Below, in pieces: positions 1 to 5,297 of a DNA stretch of 5,297 bases. Position 1 is the first letter of the stretch. Every line of letters begins with the position of its first letter. The DNA is from JBBKWX01 sp037969175 (lineage in GTDB: Bacteria > Bacteroidota > Bacteroidia > AKYH767-A > JBBKVM01), in NCBI GenBank assembly GCA_037969175.1, contig JBBKWX010000050.1, positions 1-5,297 on the forward strand. Direction: 5' to 3'. The notes beneath the pieces were generated by a model. The model was not told the DNA's origin and made no database searches. It worked only from the letters and a program-made list of their open reading frames with translations. The position numbers and the translations under genes were made by a program.

Positions 1-89
1 ATCTCAGCCACATCGGATTCGAGGGTCTCTCTGAGGATGATCCTGTCGGATTGTAATATGGGGAAATTGGAAAAGTCAGGATGAAGCAT
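1..89 (-). CDS. GNAT-family N-acetyltransferase, N-terminal fragment (runs off left edge)
   Basis: Read on the minus strand, an ATG at 89-87 opens a frame that stays open to the window edge: 29 full codons plus two bases. The peptide includes FPILQSDRIILRETLESD, followed by VAE. This matches the usual opening of RimJ/RimL-type GNAT acetyltransferases, which begin with a 'fP.LeTeRLiLRe.t.eDaeei' strand and helix. That family transfers an acetyl group from acetyl-CoA to an amine, often a protein N-terminus or a small molecule. The acetyl-CoA-binding motif lies outside the window, so the substrate cannot be inferred. Upstream of the ATG (plus-strand 90-105) the sequence is A-rich on the coding strand with no Shine-Dalgarno site, as is common in Bacteroidota. 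The gene is divergent from the large plus-strand gene. A competing plus-strand frame ending at 56 exists, but its 17 residues match nothing I know. The call rests on a short N-terminal signature only. Confidence 0.75.
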   Translation of the reverse strand, partial: MLHPDFSNFPILQSDRIILRETLESDVAE

Positions 90-136
90 AGTTTTGTTTT
101 TGAGGTTATGAAATTAGGAAAAATTATTGCTTCATG

Positions 137-339
137 TTGTCTTGTTGAATGTTAGTGACTTCAGTGGTATTTTTTTGTAACCGCGGAGATGGCAGAGTCT
201 ATCTAATTATTCTTCTACCAAATTAAGTCCAAGTTTCTTTCTGAATCTATATTGCAGAGGCGCGGAGGATTTTTTTTAACACGAAGACTCGAAGAGAAAT
301 TTAAGGCTCAAATCATCTCTTCTATACTTGATTTATCAT
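137..339 (+). repeat. Intergenic direct repeat, copy A
   Basis: This copy matches 4755-4949 in the same orientation. The blocks compared by eye are: 137-150 with 4755-4768 (14/14 identical); 178-230 with 4791-4843 (47 of 53 identical, no gaps); 245-267 with 4858-4880 (20 of 23); and 274-312 with 4887-4923 (about 36 of 39, two single-base gaps). A shared 9-mer, ATTTATCAT, closes both copies. Weak similarity may extend left to about 110 (GAAATTAG at 110-117 and 4718-4725). The unit contains GCAGAG/CGCGGAG-type words followed by AACACGAAGA. From memory, this resembles 'cgcagagacgcagag...aacacgaaga' repeats scattered between genes in many Bacteroidota genomes. I see no convincing ORF in it. Function is unknown; it may be a non-autonomous mobile repeat or a regulatory RNA/3'-end element. 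Confidence 0.85.
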
Positions 340-384
340 GAATCAAAATCAATTTTATTAAAAGCATCAATTAGAAAGGAAGGA

Positions 385-557
385 TTATGATAAAATGTCA
401 AACTTCAGGCAAAGAGGTATAGAAGCATAATAGAACACTCATTCTAAAAGGAAATAAATCAAAATGCTCCAACAAGATCGATATTAAGACTTTAGGGAGC
501 ATGGGCTATTTTTTAAATATATCGATATAGTTCATTTTAAATGGAATTTTATCATAA
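385..557. repeat. Separated 12-bp inverted repeat
   Basis: TTATGATAAAAT at 385-396 is the exact reverse complement of ATTTTATCATAA at 546-557, with 149 bases between the arms. The match stops after 12 bp on both sides. It brackets most of the leader of the surface-protein gene and ends 27 bases before the ATG. AT-rich arms of this length can arise by chance, so any role (looping, paired operator, transcript structure) is inference. Confidence 0.4.
518..529. promoter_or_regulatory. 12-bp palindrome, possible operator
   Basis: TATATCGATATA is a perfect palindrome, 55 bases upstream of the ATG at 585. Dimeric regulators bind such dyads, and its position in the only plausible promoter region of the gene is suggestive. 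There is no second copy in the window and the sequence is mostly A and T, so this is a weak candidate. Confidence 0.25.
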
Positions 558-584
558 ATTGCCTTTGATAAAACCACCTTTAGG

Positions 585-3500
585 ATGAAACTGCTTTTTA
601 CATTCTTCCTCTTCCTTGTTTGCAATTTAGGATCAGCCCAGGATATTCTTTGGCAGAAAACAATTGGTGGGGACAAGGACGAGATAATATCAAATTTAAT
701 TCCAACATCTGATGGAGGTTATCTCATTGGATGTTCATCTTATTCAAATGCATCCGGTCAAAAATCAGAAGATAATTGGGATCCGACCGGACAGAGTCAA
801 GACTATTGGATTATTAAGGTCGATTCTGTTGGCAATATTCAATGGGACAATACAATAGGAGGAACTTGGAAAGATAGACTTTTTGATTGTATTGAGATTC
901 CAGGCGGGGGTTATCTTATTGGTGGTTTTTCCCTTTCTCAAACCGGAGGTGATAAGAGTGATAATTTATGTGGCAATGCGGATTATTGGATATTGAAACT
1001 TGATACTAACGGCAATATTGTTTGGCAAAATGATATTGGCGGCTACATGGATGATATTCTTATTTCTATTACTTATACTCCTGATGGAGGCTGTATTATT
1101 GGGGGTAACTCAGCTTCAAACATTTCATGTGATAAAACAGAAAATAACTCCTTTATACAAACTAGAGATGTATGGGTTCTCAAACTGGATTCATTGGGAA
1201 ATATCCAATGGCAAAAGAATATTGGAATTGGACAGTGGAGCGATGAAACTATTTCTTCAATAATCTTAACAACTGATGGCGGATATCTTTTGGCTGGTAC
1301 AAGATACACAGAAAATTATGGTGGACCAGGTTATTCGAATTATTGGTTTGTGAAATTAAGTAATACAGGTTCAAAACTTTGGGAAAAAACCATTGTTGCA
1401 AGTTTAACTGAACAACTCATAAATGCTCTAGCGCTGCCAGATGGTAACATTGTGTGCATTGGTTATTCTAATTCTGGTATCGGATATGACAAGACAGAAC
1501 CATCTTTTGGTGGATATGATTATTGGATCTTAAAGTTAGATCCAAATTGCAATATAATTTGGCAAAAAACGATAGGTGGTTCTGGAAATGACTACTTGTA
1601 TTCGATCAAACCAACAATTGACGGTGGATTTATAACCTGTGGAAATTCAGACTCAGGGATTTCGGGTTTGAAAACAGAAATGAGCAATGGAGGTAATGAT
1701 GTTTGGATATTAAAACTTGATTCAGTAGGAAACATACTATGGCAAAACACTGTAGGTGGGTCGTTAAATGAAAACTGGTCGAGGGTGACTCCCAATTCTG
1801 AGGGAAATAAATATACCTGTGTAAGTAATTCCGCATCTGGAATTTCTGGAGACAAAACAGATGCAAACACAGGCATGAGTGATTTATGGTTATTCCAGAT
1901 CTCAGATACATTAAATTTTGAATATAATCAGATAACCGGAAAAGTTTTTGTCGATCTAAATTCAAATAATATTTATGATGCAGGAGATCAAAGTTTACCA
2001 AATGTCAAAATAACTGAATCTAATTCAGGCAAGATTGTCTTTTCTGGCATAAATGGAAACTATAGAGTTGTACATTCTGACACAGGAAATTATCAGGTAA
2101 CTCCGCAAAATTTATTTAACAACTTCAGTTTTGTGCCTTCAAATCATATTGGAAATTTTAACGGCTTTCAGCAGATAGATTCACTGAATAATTTTGCACT
2201 TCAACCCATTTCAAGTTTTAATAACCAATGCATCACTCTCAATTCGACAAATATTGTCAGATCAGGATTTAGTGCTCATTATCAAATTAATTTCGAGAAT
2301 GTTGGATCTACAAACAGGAATGCTGAAATTATCTTCATCCTTGACAGTAATATGGTCTTTGTCTCAGCTGGTATAAGTCCAACGAGTCAGGTTGGTGATT
2401 CTATCAAATGGACCATTGGAAATATCAGTCCTTTTTATTCCGGTTCTATCAGTTTAACAGTAACCATTGCTCCCGGTTTACCAATAGGAACAAAAATAAA
2501 TCCTGAGGCAATTATTCTTCCAATTATAGATGATCATAGTCCAACATGTAACATATCCAGCTCCGTAAGCTTCACTATTAATAGCTATGATCCCAATGAT
2601 ATTGTTGTAGATAAAGATTCAATAACAACAATTGATTTAGCTAATTCAATATTTCTTGAATATTTGATTCGATTTCAGAATACCGGAGTTGATACAGCAT
2701 TTAGTGTAAAAGTCCTTAATCCTATTAATCCCAGGGAACTTGATATTAATTCTTTTGAATTGATAGCCTCATCTCACGATTTAAATATCAGATATATTCC
2801 TTGGGAAAAAAATCTTGAATTTAAGTTTGATAATATCTTACTACCCGATAGCGGTGCTAATGAACCTATGAGTCATGGATTTATTAGGTATCGAATTAAG
2901 CCAAAATCGACATTGGTAAAAAACGATATCGTTTCAAATTTTGCAGCCATCTATTTTGATTTCAATAATCCCATTCTTACCAACATTGCAAGAACTAAAA
3001 TTGTTATTCCAACTGTATATTCTTCATTTCAAGTAACCGTATGCGATGGATTTCTTTCTCCAAGTGGAAATCATTTTTGGATAAATTCAGGGGTTTTCCT
3101 TGATACAATCCATGTGTCACCTGATTTAGACTCAGTTTTTACTGTTTTTCTGACAGTCAATAATACATTCAATGCTATAACTGTAAATACCTGTGACGAC
3201 TACATTTCTCCAAGTGGCAATTTTATGTGGACACAAACGGGAACTTATCAAGATACCATTCCTAACTCATTAAGTTGTGATTCAATAATCACCATAAATT
3301 TGAATATTTTTAGAAATAATTCAATTGTTGATCTAACTGTTTGCAACAGCTATACTTCTCCCAGTGGCAGCTATGTTTGGAATTCATCAGGCACTTATTC
3401 AGATACACTCACAAATATTCAAGGATGTGATTCAATAATTAGCATTATACTTTCTGTTAATTATCAAACATACTCAAACTTTGCCATTACCGCATGTAAT

Positions 3501-4700
3501 ACTTTTCTTTCCCCAAGCGGCAATTATACCTGGACAAATTCGGGAATATACTCTGATACGATTACCAACTTTCTCGGTTGTGATTCGATAATAACTTTTG
3601 ATTTAATGTTATTGAATAGTACGAACTCTGTTATAAGTATTCATGAGTGTGAGAATTATCTGTCACCTAGCGGAAATTATGTTTGGAACAGCTCAGGTGT
3701 CTATATTGATACAATTCCAAATAATTCAGGATGCGATTCGATCATCATGATAAATCTGGATATAAATAATTCATATTCCAGTATCAATGTATCAGCTTGT
3801 CATAGTTATTTATCTCCAAGCGGAAATTATGTCTGGAACAGTTCCGGTGTATACGGTGATACAATTCCAAATGGTGCAGGATGTGACTCGATTATTACGA
3901 TAAATCTGGATATCAATAATTCTTATTCCAGTATCAATGTTTCAGCCTGTCAAAGTTTTATATCTCCTAGTGGAAATTATGTCTGGTCCAGCTCTGGTGT
4001 CTACGGCGATACAATTCTTAATAATTTAGGATGCGATTCAATCATCACGGTAAATCTGGATATCAACAATTCATATTCCAGCATCAACGTCACAGCCTGT
4101 CAAAATTATTTATCTCCCAGCGGAAATTATTTATGGTCCAGCTCCGGTGTCTACTATGATACAATTCCAAATATTGTTGGATGTGACTCGATCATTCATT
4201 TTGATTTAACTATAAATACAATTGATCTTAGTGTTGTATTTAATCCTCCTACTATAATCTCCAACACACAAGGAGCAGCATATCAATGGATATATTGTGA
4301 TTCCATTTTTGTAGTTGGGGAAGTTAACCAATCATTTACAGCAAACTCAAATGGTTCCTTTGCTGTAATTATTACCTCAGCTAATTGTGTTGATACTTCT
4401 GCATGTTATAACATATTGAACGTCAATGCAAATCAGATAATTTCAGGGCATACTTTATCTACTTACCCTAATCCAGCTTTAACCAATATCACTCTTGTAA
4501 CTGATTTTCCAATAGCTGGATTCTATTCCTTGTCTTTAGTTGACATTTCTGGTAGAAGAGTTTATCATTCCAGGGAAATGCATTCAAATCCTGGTGGTCT
4601 TTTAAAGACTGTTGATGTAAGAAATTTTGATTCTGGAATTTATTTTATAGAATTGGAAACTGGTCAATCAAGATACTTTTCAAAATTTATTAAAGAGTAG
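585..4700 (+). CDS. Large modular T9SS-secreted surface protein with seven-bladed propeller and eight 50-residue repeats
   Basis: This 1371-residue protein is predicted to be exported by Sec, moved across the outer membrane by the type IX system, and anchored or released at the surface. Start choice: the ATG at 585 gives a clean signal peptide (MKLLFTFFLFLVCNLGSA, likely cut before Q19). C13 does not sit in a lipobox. Domains in order: residues 21-441, seven repeats with W at 23, 87, 147, 209, 266, 326 and 386, pattern 'W..tiGG...D...DGGyl.gg...gdkte..DyWilKLDs.Gni', read as a seven-bladed propeller; about 448-535, SdrD-B/CNA-B-like, with an acidic DLNSNNIYDAGD motif; about 545-665, DUF11-like; 667-808, DUF7619-like (SYDPND, then RFQNTG, SHGFIRYRIKP, AIYFDFN); 812-1213, eight repeats of 50-51 residues; about 1214-1283, Ig-like; about 1288-1371, type A sorting domain (YPNP at 1294-1297, then SGIYFIELETG and a basic end). 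Adhesion or matrix binding is the likeliest role, but no catalytic motif or ligand site is evident. No T9SS component gene is nearby, as is usual for cargo. GC is low, about one-third. Confidence 0.93.
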   Translation: MKLLFTFFLFLVCNLGSAQDILWQKTIGGDKDEIISNLIPTSDGGYLIGCSSYSNASGQKSEDNWDPTGQSQDYWIIKVDSVGNIQWDNTIGGTWKDRLFDCIEIPGGGYLIGGFSLSQTGGDKSDNLCGNADYWILKLDTNGNIVWQNDIGGYMDDILISITYTPDGGCIIGGNSASNISCDKTENNSFIQTRDVWVLKLDSLGNIQWQKNIGIGQWSDETISSIILTTDGGYLLAGTRYTENYGGPGYSNYWFVKLSNTGSKLWEKTIVASLTEQLINALALPDGNIVCIGYSNSGIGYDKTEPSFGGYDYWILKLDPNCNIIWQKTIGGSGNDYLYSIKPTIDGGFITCGNSDSGISGLKTEMSNGGNDVWILKLDSVGNILWQNTVGGSLNENWSRVTPNSEGNKYTCVSNSASGISGDKTDANTGMSDLWLFQISDTLNFEYNQITGKVFVDLNSNNIYDAGDQSLPNVKITESNSGKIVFSGINGNYRVVHSDTGNYQVTPQNLFNNFSFVPSNHIGNFNGFQQIDSLNNFALQPISSFNNQCITLNSTNIVRSGFSAHYQINFENVGSTNRNAEIIFILDSNMVFVSAGISPTSQVGDSIKWTIGNISPFYSGSISLTVTIAPGLPIGTKINPEAIILPIIDDHSPTCNISSSVSFTINSYDPNDIVVDKDSITTIDLANSIFLEYLIRFQNTGVDTAFSVKVLNPINPRELDINSFELIASSHDLNIRYIPWEKNLEFKFDNILLPDSGANEPMSHGFIRYRIKPKSTLVKNDIVSNFAAIYFDFNNPILTNIARTKIVIPTVYSSFQVTVCDGFLSPSGNHFWINSGVFLDTIHVSPDLDSVFTVFLTVNNTFNAITVNTCDDYISPSGNFMWTQTGTYQDTIPNSLSCDSIITINLNIFRNNSIVDLTVCNSYTSPSGSYVWNSSGTYSDTLTNIQGCDSIISIILSVNYQTYSNFAITACNTFLSPSGNYTWTNSGIYSDTITNFLGCDSIITFDLMLLNSTNSVISIHECENYLSPSGNYVWNSSGVYIDTIPNNSGCDSIIMINLDINNSYSSINVSACHSYLSPSGNYVWNSSGVYGDTIPNGAGCDSIITINLDINNSYSSINVSACQSFISPSGNYVWSSSGVYGDTILNNLGCDSIITVNLDINNSYSSINVTACQNYLSPSGNYLWSSSGVYYDTIPNIVGCDSIIHFDLTINTIDLSVVFNPPTIISNTQGAAYQWIYCDSIFVVGEVNQSFTANSNGSFAVIITSANCVDTSACYNILNVNANQIISGHTLSTYPNPALTNITLVTDFPIAGFYSLSLVDISGRRVYHSREMHSNPGGLLKTVDVRNFDSGIYFIELETGQSRYFSKFIKE
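645..1907 (+). repeat. Seven coding repeats of about 60 residues (propeller blades)
   Basis: Blade units span residues 21-84, 85-144, 145-206, 207-263, 264-323, 324-383 and 384-441, so the period is 57-64 residues. Each begins with a hydrophobic-x-W strand, usually followed by TIGG, then an acidic loop, a DGGY-type strand and DYWILKLD. Units 4 and 5 depart from the GG motif (NIGIG and TIVAS), and unit 7 has EGN in place of DGG. Seven units of this length fit a closed seven-bladed beta-propeller; the fold is inferred from period and count, not from a structure. Confidence 0.75.
3018..4223 (+). repeat. Eight tandem coding repeats of about 150 bp (SPSGNYVW repeats)
   Basis: Units cover residues 812-861, 862-911, 912-962, 963-1013, 1014-1063, 1064-1113, 1114-1163 and 1164-1213. 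The first conserved Cys is at 820, 870, 920, 971, 1022, 1072, 1122 and 1172. The pattern is C..y.SPSGnyvW.ssG.Y.DTi.N..GCDSII...L.in, with the second Cys 28 residues after the first. Units 6 and 7 agree at 42 of 50 residues and 123 of 150 bases (counted by eye). Unit 1 lacks the second Cys. From memory, repeats like this recur in large secreted Bacteroidota proteins; each is probably a small beta domain closed by one disulfide (inference). Confidence 0.9.
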
Positions 4701-4754
4701 AATATTAGTTAATATTAGAAATTAGTAACACAATGATCCTCTCATGACTTCGAT
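4701..4754 (+). other. Short AT-rich spacer with weak hairpin after the surface-protein gene
   Basis: Right after the stop, AATATTAGTTAATATT at 4701-4716 can fold into a 6-bp A/T-only stem with a 4-base loop. No T-tract follows, so it is a poor intrinsic terminator. The next gene is convergent, so termination must occur somewhere before 4974, possibly within the downstream repeat. Confidence 0.25.
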
Positions 4755-4949
4755 TTGTCTTGTTGAATCTTCAACCTTTGTGTGTTTTTTTAACCGCAGA
4801 GTTGGCAGAGTCTAGCTAAATATTCTTCTGCTAAATTAAGTCCTATTCTATTTCAGTATCTATATCGCGGAGACGCGGAGAAAATATTTTAACACAAAGA
4901 CCGAAGAAAATTTAAGGCTCAAAACACTTTAGAATTTATTATTTATCAT
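4755..4949 (+). repeat. Intergenic direct repeat, copy B
   Basis: This is the second copy of the unit at 137-339, in the same orientation and about 4.6 kb away. It lies between the 3' ends of the surface-protein and polymerase genes. It keeps the TAACCGC...GGCAGAGTCTA core, the CGCGGAGACGCGGAG word at 4866-4880, and the shared 16-mer AAATTTAAGGCTCAAA at 4908-4923 (297-312 in copy A). It is a few bases shorter than copy A through small gaps. No ORF is evident. I found no target-site duplication or terminal inverted repeat at its edges. Confidence 0.85.
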
Positions 4950-4961
4950 TCCTTAATCATT

Positions 4962-4989
4962 AAGTGTTTGGTGTTAGGTGTTAAGTGTT
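4962..4989 (+). repeat. Four-unit heptamer tandem repeat
   Basis: The units are AAGTGTT (4962-4968), TGGTGTT (4969-4975), AGGTGTT (4976-4982) and AAGTGTT (4983-4989). All share the -GTGTT ending, and units 1 and 4 are identical. On the minus strand the units read AACACTT/AACACCT/AACACCA/AACACTT. The polymerase frame on that strand enters the array and finds its TAA stop there (4976-4974). Slippage is the usual origin of such arrays. From memory, similar AACACTT-type strings occur between genes in other Bacteroidota genomes. Confidence 0.85.
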
Positions 4990-5297
4990 GGGCCTTGGCC
5001 CAGCCGCCTCCCTTGCATCCCCACTGCACGCTGCAGGCTGTCTTCACCATAGCGAACCCGGATACGGTCCATGGCCTGATAGAGATTGGAGAGCCTTTGA
5101 GTATCATCAAACATATCGATCTGTAAAGCTCCGTTTACCAGATGAGAGAAACGCACACCCACCAGACGTATCCGCATACGCCTGGTGTACACCTTGTCGA
5201 ATAGGTTGGAGGCCTTGCTTAGCAGCACATGATCGGCAGAGGTATAAGGTATTCTTTCCTGGCGGGTTTCTGTATCAAAATTGGCATAGCGGATCTT
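4974..5297 (-). CDS. dinB: Y-family DNA polymerase (DinB/Pol IV-like), C-terminal fragment (runs off right edge)
   Basis: The minus-strand frame is open from the window edge to the TAA at 4976-4974, giving 107 residues. A GTG at 5228 is internal: the 23 codons before it (KIRYANFDTETRQERIPYTS, then ADH) continue the same protein. The fragment corresponds to the 'little finger' DNA-binding domain of Y-family translesion polymerases. It opens with a beta strand K-I-R-Y-A-N-F, then a helix around LLSKASNLFDKVYTRRMRIR, then VGVRFSHLV..., an acidic MFDD and the closing helix LYQAMDRIRVRYGEDSL followed by QRAVGM. The family copies damaged DNA with low fidelity in the SOS response. The catalytic acidic residues in the palm domain lie outside the window, so activity cannot be judged. 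The last residues, QGRRLGQGPTLNT, run past the usual family end, and PTLNT is encoded by the heptamer array. GC is near 50%, clearly above the neighbouring surface-protein gene. The gene converges on that gene, with copy B of the repeat between them. Confidence 0.85.
   Translation of the reverse strand, partial: KIRYANFDTETRQERIPYTSADHVLLSKASNLFDKVYTRRMRIRLVGVRFSHLVNGALQIDMFDDTQRLSNLYQAMDRIRVRYGEDSLQRAVGMQGRRLGQGPTLNT

Larger units (their letters stand above)
340..584. other. AT-rich non-coding leader before the surface-protein gene
   Basis: These 245 bases hold no ORF of useful length. They contain a separated 12-bp inverted repeat (385-396 and 546-557), a 12-bp perfect palindrome (518-529) and a repeated CTTTAGG (490-496 and 578-584, the latter touching the ATG). 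The best match to the Bacteroidota -7 consensus TAnnTTTG near the start is TGCCTTTG at 560-567, one mismatch, with no supporting -33 TTG at the right spacing. A promoter for the 585 gene is probably in this stretch, but I cannot place it. Confidence 0.5.

Noticed and set aside
3..56. Plus-strand frame ending at a TAA at 54-56, possible C-terminus of an upstream gene
   Set aside because: The 17 residues match no family I know, while the opposite strand of the same bases gives a clear GNAT N-terminus with its own ATG.
387..422. Tiny 11-codon ORF (ATG at 387, stop 420-422) with an AAGGAAGG stretch just upstream
   Set aside because: It is very short, with no recognisable peptide and no sign of conservation. 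Shine-Dalgarno-like words are weak evidence in Bacteroidota.
501..530. Tiny 9-codon ORF starting at the ATG at 501, preceded by AGGGAG
   Set aside because: Only nine codons in an AT-rich leader; expected by chance and not a credible leader peptide.
560..567. TGCCTTTG as a Bacteroidota -7 promoter element
   Set aside because: One mismatch to TAnnTTTG in the conserved A, no -33 element at proper spacing, and it would leave a leader of only about 10 bases.
1592..2001. Minus-strand ORFs of 94 and 123 codons inside the large gene, and similar ones at 1073-1309
   Set aside because: They are antisense to the propeller repeats and their sequences merely mirror the repeated codons; no family resemblance.
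3018..4223. Regularly spaced 150-bp DNA repeats as a CRISPR-like array
   Set aside because: The period is explained by a continuous reading frame encoding protein repeats, and there are no unique spacers.
4701..4716. Intrinsic terminator for the surface-protein gene
   Set aside because: The stem is A/T only with no following T-tract, so it is noted only as a weak hairpin.
137..4949. Repeats as long terminal repeats or ends of a transposon or integron
   Set aside because: No transposase, integrase or reverse transcriptase frame lies between them, and I find no target duplication or terminal inverted repeats.

Overview
The window looks like a piece of a Bacteroidota chromosome. The strongest evidence is a large secreted protein ending in a type IX secretion system (T9SS) C-terminal sorting domain, a pathway confined to that phylum. 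The lack of clear Shine-Dalgarno sites and the Bacteroidota-style intergenic repeats fit this. I cannot assign a genus.

Layout. (1) Bases 1-89, minus strand: the first 29 codons of a GNAT-family N-acetyltransferase that runs off the left edge. (2) Bases 90-584: a non-coding stretch holding copy A of a roughly 200-bp intergenic repeat (137-339), then an AT-rich leader (340-584) with a 12-bp palindrome and a separated 12-bp inverted repeat. (3) Bases 585-4700, plus strand: one 1371-residue modular surface protein. It has a signal peptide, a probable seven-bladed propeller, an SdrD-B/CNA-B-like module, a DUF11-like module, a DUF7619-like module, eight tandem repeats of about 50 residues, an Ig-like module and the T9SS sorting domain. 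(4) Bases 4701-4973: a convergent intergenic region with copy B of the same repeat (4755-4949) in the same orientation, then four heptamers (4962-4989). (5) Bases 4974-5297, minus strand: the last 107 codons of a Y-family DNA polymerase (DinB/Pol IV-like), running off the right edge. Its stop codon lies inside the heptamer array.

The two edge genes are housekeeping-type genes at roughly 50% GC. The surface-protein gene between them is roughly one-third GC by block sampling and is bracketed by direct repeats. The simplest reading is an accessory cell-surface gene in a repeat-bounded slot between two core genes. Nothing suggests that the three genes share a pathway. I do not see a multi-gene novel system here. 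The points most worth following are the paired repeats around the gene, the heptamer array that supplies the DinB terminus, and the two repeat systems inside the surface protein.
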